A stretch of DNA of 64,000 nucleotides from the NCBI RefSeq assembly GCF_002813755.1, contig NZ_CP018061.1, positions 2,408,001-2,472,000 of the forward strand. Direction: 5' to 3'. The translations under genes and the position numbers were made by a program. The notes below the pieces were generated by a model. It had not been told where the DNA came from and ran no database searches. It saw only the letters and a list, made by a program, of their open reading frames with translations. The stretch is from Enterococcus mundtii (GTDB lineage Bacteria > Bacillota > Bacilli > Lactobacillales > Enterococcaceae). Below are positions 29,213 to 39,065 of the stretch, piece by piece (the first letter of the stretch is position 1; each line of letters begins with the position of its first letter).

Positions 29213-29243
29213 TATCCTTTCAAATTAGAGGGTAGCTTTTTCT
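29213..29243 (+). terminator. terminator after the glycosyltransferase gene
   Basis: AAAGCTATCC...GGGTAGCTTT with a T-run, 14 nt after the stop codon. Confidence 0.8.
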
Positions 29244-29407
29244 TTTATGATAGCCAGTTAAAATAACTCTCATTATAGAAAGTTATTTTAGCTGATTGCG
29301 TTTTATCTATCCATTCATTGCGTATACTTATAGATGATAATGTTTCTATTTGTTAATTATATCTGATAGCATTTTTAAGCTACATAAATACTAAAGGAGG
29401 CAATACT

Positions 29408-29917
29408 ATGTATCATTACTTAGACATACTTAACTTCGGTATTCTAGGTCTTATGTTAATCTCACTTGTATCTTTGATATTAATCAGTAATCGAATAGAA
29501 TTATTTAAACAATACATATATTCAAAAAAAATTTTCTCTGCAGCTTCTGATGAAACAGAAATATACATTCATATGTTAAAAAAAAGTAATCAATACATTT
29601 TTTTGACTTCAATTTCATTTATCCTTTCAAATGTGCTAGTTTCAAAGAACATCTTGAATCTTTCTACCTTTTTTTTAATTTTAGGAATCTTCTTCTTGTT
29701 GTTGAGTTTAACTACATGTTTCTACTCTAAAGAGAGCATTAGCCAAGGATATCTGGTTATAGCTAAAAATAAATCATATTTGATATACTACTTTAATAAT
29801 CAAAAACAGCAAAACATCATTTTATCTTGGCAAAATAAAATGATTTCTTCACTTTATCTCACTTTATTCTTTTATATGTTACTCTTGATCTCAACTTTAC
29901 TGATGAAAACAATCTAG
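29408..29917 (+). CDS. hypothetical membrane protein, 169 aa
   Basis: Four predicted membrane helices (about residues 8-28, 63-80, 84-106 and 147-166) and a charged cytoplasmic segment between helix 1 and 2. AAAGGAGG lies 7 nt before the ATG, so it is very likely translated. AT-rich composition and lack of operon partners suggest an accessory gene. No family is recognised. Confidence 0.7.
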   Translation: MYHYLDILNFGILGLMLISLVSLILISNRIELFKQYIYSKKIFSAASDETEIYIHMLKKSNQYIFLTSISFILSNVLVSKNILNLSTFFLILGIFFLLLSLTTCFYSKESISQGYLVIAKNKSYLIYYFNNQKQQNIILSWQNKMISSLYLTLFFYMLLLISTLLMKTI

Positions 29918-30123
29918 TAATATTTCCTTTATTAATGGTTCTAGCGTTTTTTTACGATAGATATCATTTTTTTATAGCATATCAAACGTAAACTTAGAAT
30001 AAAAATTATATTTGGTCCTTATACCAATTTTTTTCTTATAGTTCCTTTGTACTTTGACCCTAATCAATAATTATAAGCGATTGAGGTTTATATCCATAAA
30101 AAACAGAGATAAAAAACAGTTAT

Positions 30124-30666
30124 TTATGGAATTATTTTTTTCATAGGATACATAATGACTTGATGTTCTTTCACTTCCTCGCTGAATAAAAACAATTTAT
30201 CTGCTTCGATCCTGTACTTATGATCTTTGATCACATTCGCATAGTTCACACTTGCTGGATCTGGTTCTAAATAGAAGTTATCTTGATTAACTGAATATAT
30301 TCCAGCATACTCTGTCAGCCCAGACAGATTGATTCGCTGTACTTCACCTGATTCATTGAAGATCAAGATACCTCCACCCTCCAGTTTCCAAGAATACTTG
30401 ATCAAGAGATCTTGTAACTGGTCGTGGGAGATATCACTTTTTATTTTTAATTTCTGATAGGCTTCATCGACTTGTCCAGGACCAGGAAATGCTTTTTTAT
30501 ATTCCTCGAATGTCAAATGGTCTGAATCAGTTATTTCCTGTAAAGAAGTACTTTCTATTGTTTCCTCCATGCTGTCTCTTGTTTGAGATTGTCCTGTACT
30601 TGATTCGTTACTACAACCAGTAATTAGTAATACAAACAACAAGATAGATACTATCCGTTTCTTCAT
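30124..30666 (-). CDS. hypothetical lipoprotein, 180 aa
   Basis: The signal peptide has lipobox LITGC (cysteine 18), followed by a Ser/Thr/Glu-rich linker, then a compact domain with an early FEEYKKAFPG block and a strand-rich C-terminus. It lies 124 nt downstream of a secreted-protein gene on the same strand and may be co-transcribed with it. The envelope location is clear; the function is not recognised. Confidence 0.75.
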   Translation of the reverse strand: MKKRIVSILLFVLLITGCSNESSTGQSQTRDSMEETIESTSLQEITDSDHLTFEEYKKAFPGPGQVDEAYQKLKIKSDISHDQLQDLLIKYSWKLEGGGILIFNESGEVQRINLSGLTEYAGIYSVNQDNFYLEPDPASVNYANVIKDHKYRIEADKLFLFSEEVKEHQVIMYPMKKIIP

Positions 30667-30790
30667 TCTAGTTTGTTCACTCTCCTATCTTTTCAAAAAA
30701 TAAAAAGGACTACTACATGATTTGTTGAACATACGCGAATAATTGGTATGGCCACCATTTAATATAAGTACCAAGCTTGACTATCTCTAC

Positions 30791-31786
30791 TCACATATCT
30801 TTCTTCCCGTAAAATATAGATGCATTTGAAATCCAGTTGAAGCCTTCATTAGTGACTGTTCCTTGACCGGTTAAGTGGTCATTATCAAGAACAAATAAAT
30901 CAACCAGTGGTTGCTCCGCTAAATTAGGTTTTTTTACACTAATTAAAGTTCCATCTCCGGAATACTGTTTTTCTATTGGAAATTTATATTCATCAAAATT
31001 ATCTTTTTTTATTTCCTCTATGTTTCTGATCGTTACTTCTGAATCAAAGTCGATCGTATCCACGATCAAATAATTGGTCATGATGGAATCAGCGAAACCT
31101 TCAAACTTAAGAATAATTCCTGTTGCTTCATCGATCCATGCTTTAAAAGTTTGAGCGTTTACTTTTGACCCAAATTCCTCTGGATACTCTCCTTCAAGAA
31201 AAACAACGTCCCTTCCCAGTAGCTTTTCTGTCCGAATGATTTCCCAATGATTATAGAGAGAAAAAAGTTGGGCACCATAAAGTTGTGAAAAGACAGCATC
31301 TGCTGACATAGATAGCGGTAAAACAGAATCTCGTTGATTCAAAACCGTTTCTCCTAAACCATTTTTTGTTAATCGGCTTTCAATTGATTTACCCTTATTG
31401 GCTCGATCAATATCAACGTTATATTGACTTACAAAGTAATCGTTTTCTTTAAAATTCACATCAACTAAATTTTTATTTTTAGACTTATCATAGATGATTG
31501 CTTTTTGCTCACCCGTTGTTTCATTTTCAAATACCTCAACAAATTCTTCATCCAGAATACCTTTAGAAAAGTCTAGTTTTGCTTGTACTTGATACTCCCT
31601 GTCAGATAAATTCCCATATTTTTCTCGAAAGGATATACTTACCTTATCGTAAAAATCGACTGAATTAACTACCTTATTAGCAATTTCCCTTTCTTGCTCG
31701 CTCAATGGATTGATTTCTTGCGCAGAAACGGCATCACCTAATGTTACTATTCCAAACACCCCAACGAATAATAGAATTTTTTTCAT
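30791..31786 (-). CDS. secreted protein with LolA/RseB-like fold features
   Basis: A 331-residue protein with a classical signal peptide (cleavage probably after VSAQ near residue 23). The pattern of alternating strands, with KAWIDEATGIILKFEGF near residue 219, resembles lipid-binding half-barrel proteins of the LolA/RseB type. It carries no lipobox, so it is released or bound by partners. The neighbouring lipoprotein gene follows on the same strand. The fold assignment is by eye. Confidence 0.6.
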   Translation of the reverse strand: MKKILLFVGVFGIVTLGDAVSAQEINPLSEQEREIANKVVNSVDFYDKVSISFREKYGNLSDREYQVQAKLDFSKGILDEEFVEVFENETTGEQKAIIYDKSKNKNLVDVNFKENDYFVSQYNVDIDRANKGKSIESRLTKNGLGETVLNQRDSVLPLSMSADAVFSQLYGAQLFSLYNHWEIIRTEKLLGRDVVFLEGEYPEEFGSKVNAQTFKAWIDEATGIILKFEGFADSIMTNYLIVDTIDFDSEVTIRNIEEIKKDNFDEYKFPIEKQYSGDGTLISVKKPNLAEQPLVDLFVLDNDHLTGQGTVTNEGFNWISNASIFYGKKDM

Positions 31787-32313
31787 TTTGATTTTCTCCT
31801 TAATCTAGACTTATGATGCATTGCCTAGCATGTTTATATTTTTTATTTCAGAGGATAGCTTCATCAATAGAATAGAGTATCCAAATGTAATCTAACTTCT
31901 TATTGGGCATATTTATATAAATATAAATATGTGATGTTAGTTATTTAAAATTCATCTGTTTTCCGTTCATTTTCGCTCATTTATTTTACTTTTATGTAAA
32001 CACACTGCCTAGTATCAGTATAAAAAATAATGGCTTTTGATACTGATATAGAAATTTCTCACTCATATTTCCTAAATCAAAAAAATGCCAATGGTTTTCG
32101 AAGTTTTTATCACTTTAACTTGCGAGTCTTGATACGGCACAGGAAAGGATTTTTAATGAAATAAAAAAGAGGTCACTTCTGTTTCTGTCATTTATTCGGT
32201 TTTAAGGTGAAAGACAAAAGTTAATTTTTGCTTTTGTTTCAGATCAACCAATCATTCTAAGATTTCTCTTTACATCGTTTGACAAAGAACCCAACTTATT
32301 TATACAACTAACA
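31787..32313. other. intergenic region, nothing recognised
   Basis: About 530 bp of AT-rich sequence without a gene-like frame or clear repeat. It must contain the promoter of the secreted-protein gene at its left end (minus strand). Confidence 0.5.
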
Positions 32314-32363
32314 TAAAAAAGACTATAAACAAAACTCTAGCTTTAAGAGTTTGTCTACAGTCT
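32314..32363 (-). terminator. terminator of the glycan-use operon
   Basis: AGACTGTAGACAAACTCT...AGAGTTTTGTTTATAGTCT on the minus strand, followed by TTTTTT. It lies about 90 nt after the GH43 stop. Confidence 0.75.
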
Positions 32364-32454
32364 AAGACTCATGCTAGATCATATAAAGACAAATTAGTAT
32401 GAACCAAATGAGTGTCACCAATCGTTGTTAGTTAGAAGAATTCCTCCATATTCT

Positions 32455-33855
32455 TTATTTTACGATTTCTAAACGATCAATACTCAGGGTATCAACCCCA
32501 ATTTCGGACGAAATCATGATTTCCTGCTCTCCCTTTGGTAATTTCATACGGACTTGTAGCGGTTGATAATATTTGGAAGGATACGCATCCACCAACTGAC
32601 TTGCTTGTTTCGTTTCGATCTTGATCCGGATCGGTTCATTCATGATAAGAGGATCGTTCGTTTTGACATAGACAATCACTAGAGATTCAGTTGCTTTCTC
32701 GATCTGCGGGGTAAAAATAATTTTGTCAGTAATTGACTCAAATCCTTGTACGACTTTCTTAGAGAGTGCCGCATCATCCTCGACAATCGCTAAATCACCT
32801 TCAAGCAACGCACGACTGGCGGGTAATCTCATCCGATTCGGCTCACCTTTTGGCAACGATTGAACGCACCGTTCATCCAAGGGAGGTTCCAGCAGGATCT
32901 TATCCTCTTGATCCCAACCAAACTTTTGCAAGCGGATCGAACGTTCCCAGCCCGAATGATCCCATCGAGCAGCATGATAAATCAACCAGTCTTCAGAGCC
33001 ATCTTTTGATTTAGCAAATCCATTATGCCCGGGTCCATAGACAGTGTTTGTCTGTTGGAAAATTGGCTCTGGTTTCTTTTGCCAATTGGCTTTTTCTAGC
33101 GGATCATCAGCTACATCTAGGGTCATAAGACCTAGCGCATAATCGTTGTCCCAGCTCCCACTCGCAGAATATACCAAATTGACTGTCTTATCTTTGATGA
33201 TCACTTGAGGGGCTTCATTGATTAATGGCGTTTGACGCATTTCCCATTCATATTCTGGTTTTGAGATAAGCCGTTTTTCACCAACTACTTTTGTAGGAGA
33301 AACCATTTCTGCTAAATAAAGATTTTGAGCAATATTTTCATATCCTTCCCAACCAGACCAAAGAAAATAGCGTTTGTCACTTATCTCTAAGACGGTGCCA
33401 TCAATCGCAAATTTATCATCCATCCCTTTGATCTCTTCCAATTGCCAGTCACCCATATATGGATCTGTTTGATGATTAACTAATGCAAACATTCGGTGGG
33501 TTTCTGAAGGGCGATTCGCTGCAAAATACATCACCCAATGGTCATCTAAGTAATGAAGCTCCGGCGCCCAGATGCTTTCAAATTCTTCTGGCATTTCCCA
33601 GATGATCTTTTTTTCACCGGTTGCCACGAGAGAGAGGTTTTCAGCACGCCATAGCGTTAAATTATTCCCAGTCGTTTTGGTATAATAAAAGTAAGACTCC
33701 GTTTGCAAGATCCAAGGATCCGCTCCATCATTATCGATAATAGAAGTAAAATCGGACACTTCTTCCCCCGCATCAGTTCCAGCCCCACAACCTGTTATCA
33801 CAAGTGCAGCAAACAGGACACTTACACTACTGAGCCAAACCACTGATTTTCCCAT
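32455..33855 (-). CDS. GH43-family glycosidase lipoprotein
   Basis: A 466-residue secreted lipoprotein (lipobox ITGC, cysteine 23). The five-bladed beta-propeller of GH43 carries the three acidic residues in DGADPWI (D46), AIDGT (D152) and INEAPQ (E214). A C-terminal beta-sandwich follows from about residue 330. GH43 enzymes cut arabinan, arabinoxylan or related side chains. The lipid anchor places it on the outer face, where it would release sugars for the binding protein and permeases of the same operon. It is the last gene of the operon. Confidence 0.85.
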   Translation of the reverse strand: MGKSVVWLSSVSVLFAALVITGCGAGTDAGEEVSDFTSIIDNDGADPWILQTESYFYYTKTTGNNLTLWRAENLSLVATGEKKIIWEMPEEFESIWAPELHYLDDHWVMYFAANRPSETHRMFALVNHQTDPYMGDWQLEEIKGMDDKFAIDGTVLEISDKRYFLWSGWEGYENIAQNLYLAEMVSPTKVVGEKRLISKPEYEWEMRQTPLINEAPQVIIKDKTVNLVYSASGSWDNDYALGLMTLDVADDPLEKANWQKKPEPIFQQTNTVYGPGHNGFAKSKDGSEDWLIYHAARWDHSGWERSIRLQKFGWDQEDKILLEPPLDERCVQSLPKGEPNRMRLPASRALLEGDLAIVEDDAALSKKVVQGFESITDKIIFTPQIEKATESLVIVYVKTNDPLIMNEPIRIKIETKQASQLVDAYPSKYYQPLQVRMKLPKGEQEIMISSEIGVDTLSIDRLEIVK

Positions 33856-33885
33856 CAGACATCGCCCCTTTCCACAACAATCGGA

Positions 33886-35679
33886 TTATTCCACCTGCGT
33901 TGGATGGAACTGATCATTGATTTCTTTAATAGCTGCTAAATCAACTTTCGGTTGTCGGTCATAGGTCAGTAACCCATTGATTTCTTGCTCGACATCTGTC
34001 AATTGGGTATAGCAATACCCCCAAAGTCCGACAGAATCATAAACAGCCGTCATTATTCGTTGATAATCCTTCAAGAAATCTTGTTTATTCTCCACTGAGG
34101 TATAACCCCAACCTGGTTGCCCAGAAACATCAAAGCCAATACCGCCAAACTCGGTTAATAAAATAGGCTGATCCTGATAAGAAAATCCTCCAGCGAAAAT
34201 CGGCCATGGTGTTGATACTCGATTCACCAATTTTTCTCTCGTACTGAGACTGTCTTTAAAGTAAAGATATTTTTGCCTTTCGGATTCTTGTCCATGAGCA
34301 TAATTATGGATCGCACAAATATCTGTCTCCGTCATCGCCCAACCATCATTTGAAATAACCAATCGTTGCTGGTCTAGTGAATGGATGAAGTGATACATTG
34401 CTTGAGAAAAATGCTGTTGTTGGCGATCAAAAGAGATTTTTGGTACACCCCAGCTCTCGTTGATCGGTACCCAAGTGACGATCGAAGGATGGCTATAGTC
34501 ACGAGTAATGATCTCTGCCCACTCCTGCATCAAGCGCGTCACAGAAAGGTCGGTATAGATCGCCGGTGCTGCACACTCGCCCCAAACCAGAAATCCCAAT
34601 TTATCTGCCCAGTATAAAAAGCGCGGGTCTTCTGTTTTTTGGTGTTTACGACAACCGTTAAAACCCATTTCTTTTGCTAATAAGATATCTTGTTTAAATG
34701 CCTCATCTGTAGGGGCAGTCAACAAGCCATTAGGCCAATAGCCTTGATCGAGAACCAATTTCTGATAGTAAGGTTTGTTATTTAAGTAGATCATGCCATT
34801 TTCTGTCTGTATTTTACGCATACCAAAGTAACTTTTTAATTGATCAATCGCATTTCCAGCTTCCCTAAGAGTCAATTCAACATCGAATAATTGTGGATTT
34901 TCGGGCGTCCAAGACCAGCCCTCGTGATGAAAATTGGTCCGAAAAATTTGTTGTTGAAAAATATCGACTGCAAAACTCAACTTAGAAGTCACAAACTCTG
35001 CAGCCCCACTGATGACTAAAGCACCTTTAAAATAGATTTGATACTCTAACACTAATTGTGGCTTTAACTGATTCAATTCAACATCGATCATCACGGCGCC
35101 AGCATCAAAATCACTAGTAAATTTCACTTGTTGCAAGTGGGTCGCAGCAACTACTTCTAGCCAGACCGGCTGCCAGATCCCCGTTGAGTTTGTGTACCAG
35201 ATCCCTGCTGATTCTTCTTCCCAAAATTGTTTCCCTCGTGGGATGCTTTCATCAAAATGCGGATCGAATGCTCGCACACTTAGTATCTGCTCTTCTCCCG
35301 CCACAAGAGCATCCGTAATGTCGATATCAAAAGAGGTGTGCCCCCCGCAATGATTTTTCACATGATGTCCATTGACAAATACATCTGCCTCATAGTCCAC
35401 TGCACCAAAATGCAAAAGGACACGGCTTTCTTCAGGAACCTGTACATTGAAGGTCCGATAATACCAGACAATATCATGAACTTCTCGCTGATCAATGCCA
35501 CTTAATGCACTTTGATAGACAAAAGGAACATTGATCTTGTAAGCATAATTTGCTTTATTTGTGTACCACTTTTCTTTCAAACCAAGATTTTGGTCATCAA
35601 AGGCAAATTGCCATTCACCATTTAGGCTTAACCAATTCCCTCTCTCAAATTGCGGTCTCGGGTATTCTTCTCTAATCAT
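33886..35679 (-). CDS. GH2-family glycoside hydrolase
   Basis: A 597-residue cytoplasmic enzyme with the GH2 order: sugar-binding jelly roll (opening RPQFERGNWLSLNGEWQF), immunoglobulin-like domain, and TIM barrel. The acid/base glutamate is in WVPINESWG near residue 408 and the nucleophile in LLTEFGG near 510. There is no signal peptide, so it acts on imported oligosaccharides. Beta-galactosidase, beta-glucuronidase or arabinose-type activity cannot be separated by eye. Confidence 0.9.
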   Translation of the reverse strand: MIREEYPRPQFERGNWLSLNGEWQFAFDDQNLGLKEKWYTNKANYAYKINVPFVYQSALSGIDQREVHDIVWYYRTFNVQVPEESRVLLHFGAVDYEADVFVNGHHVKNHCGGHTSFDIDITDALVAGEEQILSVRAFDPHFDESIPRGKQFWEEESAGIWYTNSTGIWQPVWLEVVAATHLQQVKFTSDFDAGAVMIDVELNQLKPQLVLEYQIYFKGALVISGAAEFVTSKLSFAVDIFQQQIFRTNFHHEGWSWTPENPQLFDVELTLREAGNAIDQLKSYFGMRKIQTENGMIYLNNKPYYQKLVLDQGYWPNGLLTAPTDEAFKQDILLAKEMGFNGCRKHQKTEDPRFLYWADKLGFLVWGECAAPAIYTDLSVTRLMQEWAEIITRDYSHPSIVTWVPINESWGVPKISFDRQQQHFSQAMYHFIHSLDQQRLVISNDGWAMTETDICAIHNYAHGQESERQKYLYFKDSLSTREKLVNRVSTPWPIFAGGFSYQDQPILLTEFGGIGFDVSGQPGWGYTSVENKQDFLKDYQRIMTAVYDSVGLWGYCYTQLTDVEQEINGLLTYDRQPKVDLAAIKEINDQFHPTQVE

Positions 35680-35699
35680 ATTTCCTCCAAAAAAACAAA

Positions 35700-36533
35700 T
35701 TATTTTATACCACTTTGCAACGACATCGACGCCATAAAGCTCTTTTGCGCCACCAAATACAATAAAAAGGTAGGGATCAACGCCAAGATTGCACCAGCAG
35801 TTCCAATTCCTGGATAGGTCATGTATTGACCTTGCAGCAATTGCAACCCCGGTGTGATCGGTAATTTATCAATATCGTTGATCACGATCGAAGGCCACAA
35901 GAAGTCATTCCATGAGCCAGTAAAACTAAACAATGCAACCACAGTCAATACAGGTTTGATCAGCGGTAAAATGATATAATAAAAAATTTGAAACTCATTT
36001 GCCCCATCGATCACAGCCGATTCATCCAATTCTTTGGGAATTCCTAAAATGAACTGTCGAACGAGGAAAATGTTATAAACACCTGCTGCTCCAGGTACGA
36101 TGACTGCTAGAAATGTATTTGTCCAACCTAGAGTATCAACGATTTTGAAGTTCGGGATCAAATTGACCACTCCGGGAAACATCATGGTTCCTAACAATAA
36201 AGCAAAAATAAAATCTCTGCCCTTAAAAGTGAGTCGTGTATAGCCATAGGCCGCAAACGAGACGATCACCATAACTAATAGGGTATGTGAAGTTGAAATA
36301 ATCATGGAATTCACAAACCAGCGGAACACAGGGGAAGAATCATTGCCGTGTAACAAGCTCAAAAAGTTAGCAAGCGTCCAATCTTGTGGAAGCAAACTGA
36401 ACCCAACCTTTTGAATCTCTGCCTCTGATTTAAATGAGGTGAAAATTGCCCATATCAAAGGAAAGATCCAAATAACGCACACGATTGCTAGTAAAATAAA
36501 GGCAATCCTTTTCCCTAGTTTATTTTCTCGCAT
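35700..36533 (-). CDS. sugar ABC transporter permease (MalG type)
   Basis: A 277-residue permease with six helices and the EAA loop ELDESAVIDGANEFQIFYYI near residues 165-185. It forms the channel with the next permease. The ATPase is missing from the operon, so a shared MsmK-type ATPase must serve it. Confidence 0.92.
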   Translation of the reverse strand: MRENKLGKRIAFILLAIVCVIWIFPLIWAIFTSFKSEAEIQKVGFSLLPQDWTLANFLSLLHGNDSSPVFRWFVNSMIISTSHTLLVMVIVSFAAYGYTRLTFKGRDFIFALLLGTMMFPGVVNLIPNFKIVDTLGWTNTFLAVIVPGAAGVYNIFLVRQFILGIPKELDESAVIDGANEFQIFYYIILPLIKPVLTVVALFSFTGSWNDFLWPSIVINDIDKLPITPGLQLLQGQYMTYPGIGTAGAILALIPTFLLYLVAQKSFMASMSLQSGIK

Positions 36534-36544
36534 CTTCTTCCCTC

Positions 36545-37423
36545 CTATCTTTCCATTTTTTTGATGACCAGAAATTGCACAATCGAAACTGCCATGATCA
36601 CAAAACCTAATAGAATGGCCATCGCTGAAGAAATGCCCGCAACCGAGGTGCTGCTACCAAAGGCATTTTCTTGGATATACATCATCAACACCCGAGTGGA
36701 ATTATTGGGTCCGCCTCCCGTCAACATTAGTGGCTGACCATAGATATTAAACTGAGCGATGGTCGTCATGACCGTTGTAAAGATGAGTTGGTTGCGAATA
36801 CTAGGTAAAGAAATACGGAAAAATTTAGTAACACTATTCGCACCATCTAATTCCGCTGCTTCTAACTGTTCTTTTGAGACGCCATTTAATGCAGCCACAT
36901 AAATAATCAGATTCCCACCTAATGTCCACCAAATCGTCACGATCAAAATAGCGATCCAAGCCCATGGTTGAGTGCCCACAAAATTGATATCGATACCGAA
37001 TACTTCTTTGATCGGTCCAAATGATTTACTCAAAAGAAATCCCCAAATGATCATGACCGCAGAGATTGCAAATAATGTTGGCAAATAAAGAATCGATTGA
37101 AAAAAACGCATCCATTTTGGTTTAGTAGACAACGCAACTGCTAACAATAAAGGGATCGCGATACATAGTGGAACTGAGATTGCCGCAAAAAACAGCGTAT
37201 TTTTCATTCCATTAAAAAATTGCGTATGATATAACGAGTCTTGATCAAATAAAATCGTTTTAAAATTATCAAATCCGATAAAAACCGGCGTACTGAACAA
37301 ATCCCATTCAGTAAAAGAAACATAAATCCCAATAACTGCAGGAACTAAAAAGAATAAAAGAAAAAGGAGCATATGCGGACCAATAAAAACGACTGGCCAG
37401 GCATTTAATCTTTTTTTCATCAA
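36545..37423 (-). CDS. sugar ABC transporter permease (MalF type)
   Basis: A 292-residue permease with six helices. Its EAA loop is QLEAAELDGANSVTKFFRI near residues 187-205. It starts 155 nt after the binding-protein gene, a gap that contains an inverted repeat, and runs 11 nt ahead of the MalG-type gene. Confidence 0.92.
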   Translation of the reverse strand: MMKKRLNAWPVVFIGPHMLLFLLFFLVPAVIGIYVSFTEWDLFSTPVFIGFDNFKTILFDQDSLYHTQFFNGMKNTLFFAAISVPLCIAIPLLLAVALSTKPKWMRFFQSILYLPTLFAISAVMIIWGFLLSKSFGPIKEVFGIDINFVGTQPWAWIAILIVTIWWTLGGNLIIYVAALNGVSKEQLEAAELDGANSVTKFFRISLPSIRNQLIFTTVMTTIAQFNIYGQPLMLTGGGPNNSTRVLMMYIQENAFGSSTSVAGISSAMAILLGFVIMAVSIVQFLVIKKMER

Positions 37424-37578
37424 TACACATCCTTCTCTGTATTTCTAGTCAACCCTTCAACAAGAAACGACTGTGACAGCATTTTAGCCTACCCATCAGA
37501 ATTCCTAGCCCATCAAAAAACCGACTGAATTCTTTTTACGGTCACCCTTCCTTCTGCCACAGTCTCCAAGTGAAAATA

Positions 37579-38829
37579 TTATTTCATCTTTTCTTCTACG
37601 ACTTTTTGGATCTCACCAAAAGTTGTTTGGATATCTGCTTTTCCTGTGATCATATCCCATGAACGATTATCATATTCACTAAAAATGTAAGATAAGCCAT
37701 CCACCGTGTTGACAGAAATTGCCGCTTGTCCTTTTTCTGTTTTCAACAAGAATGATTGTGGCATCTCCACATATTCTTCATTGTCTAGCATTGCTAAGGA
37801 AGTTGGATTTGCGCCTGATTTGACCCACTCTAGTTGGTTTGCTTGTAACCAAGTGAGAAAGTCGATCATACCACTTTTCTTTTCATCCGTACGTTCTTCG
37901 CTCGTTTTAAGCATCGCAAACTGATCGACGCCTGAACCTTGAACGATATGTCCAGCATCCCATTGCGGAGTAAATGTCTGACCCCAAGTGAAGTCACTTA
38001 TTCCTTCCATATTACTTAACATCCATGTTCCTTCTGGAAGAAAAATCAGCTGTTGATTTGCAAAAAGTTTGTTTGCATCTTCGCCATCTGGGACCATATA
38101 ACCGGCATCATATAGCGTTTTAAACTCTTGGACGGCATTGTAAGAAATATCATTATCGATAGTGATGTTTCCTTGTGCATCTTGCCATTCTCCACCCATT
38201 TGCTGGTAAAGATTAGAATAATTTTGCATGCCCCATGTATAGCCAAAACTATAAATACCATCTGCTTTTGCTTTTTCCCCAGCCTGTCTGATTTCTTCAT
38301 ATGTCACTACGCCATCATCCAACGCTCCTGGAACATATTTATCCACCAAATCTTGGTTGTAATACATCACCCACGAACCCATCGTTGCTGGAATCCCATA
38401 TTGACTATCCTCCACCACACCAGTATCCCAAGCAGCTTCTACATAATTTCCACGTGTCAATTCAGTTCCTTCGATCATGTCATCCCAAGTCTCAAGCATC
38501 TCTTGGTTCTTATACGTGGGTAAAGCTTCCGATGCGATCAAAGCTAAATCTGGGACGCCTTTGCCAGATTTTCCAGCAGTCGTCAACTTCGAAGTAAAGG
38601 TGTCACCTTGCATACTAACTAACTTTACTTTAAAGTCTGGATTTGTTTTATTGTATTGATCAACCGTTTTTTGGATTTTTTCACCGTCCGGTCCCGTCGT
38701 CGAAGACCAAAGCAAAATTTCCGAATCATTGCTTGAACTATTACTTCCACCACAAGCAGCTAACAACAACGTACATAATAAGCTTGTTCCTACTAAAACA
38801 ATTAATTTTTTTACTTTCAATTTCCACAC
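37579..38829 (-). CDS. sugar-binding lipoprotein of an ABC importer
   Basis: A 416-residue family 1 solute-binding protein. Lipobox LAAC has its cysteine at residue 26, followed by a Ser/Asn linker. The conserved pattern AYDTGV-like, GIPATMGSWVMYYN and PEGTWML blocks are visible. It captures the oligosaccharide outside the membrane. It is the first gene of the operon, opposite the ArsR-type regulator. Confidence 0.92.
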   Translation of the reverse strand: MWKLKVKKLIVLVGTSLLCTLLLAACGGSNSSSNDSEILLWSSTTGPDGEKIQKTVDQYNKTNPDFKVKLVSMQGDTFTSKLTTAGKSGKGVPDLALIASEALPTYKNQEMLETWDDMIEGTELTRGNYVEAAWDTGVVEDSQYGIPATMGSWVMYYNQDLVDKYVPGALDDGVVTYEEIRQAGEKAKADGIYSFGYTWGMQNYSNLYQQMGGEWQDAQGNITIDNDISYNAVQEFKTLYDAGYMVPDGEDANKLFANQQLIFLPEGTWMLSNMEGISDFTWGQTFTPQWDAGHIVQGSGVDQFAMLKTSEERTDEKKSGMIDFLTWLQANQLEWVKSGANPTSLAMLDNEEYVEMPQSFLLKTEKGQAAISVNTVDGLSYIFSEYDNRSWDMITGKADIQTTFGEIQKVVEEKMK

Positions 38830-39065
38830 CCCTTTATTTAACTAAAAAGTAAAATGATACCTGATTATCAATAAACATAATTGTTAGACTATCGTCTATC
38901 AATGTTTACACCGTAAAGTTACTATAAAAATAAAGCGCTATCAATATTATTTTAGCAAGCTTATTACGGTAAATTCCATCATTTTACAATTTTGTAAATC
39001 CAAAAGCATGTGATATAATTAATCCATCTTTTCATTAAACTAATTAGTATAACGAGGTGATAGCT
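38830..39065. promoter_or_regulatory. divergent regulatory region of the glycan-use operon
   Basis: Two similar palindromes, TTTAC-ACC-GTAAA (38905-38917) and TTAC-G-GTAAA (38964-38973), lie about 58 bp apart between the divergent genes and are good operator candidates. Between them TGATAGCGCTTTAT (minus strand, near 38930-38943) resembles a catabolite-responsive element with mismatches. Both features suggest control by the local regulator and by CcpA. Confidence 0.5.
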
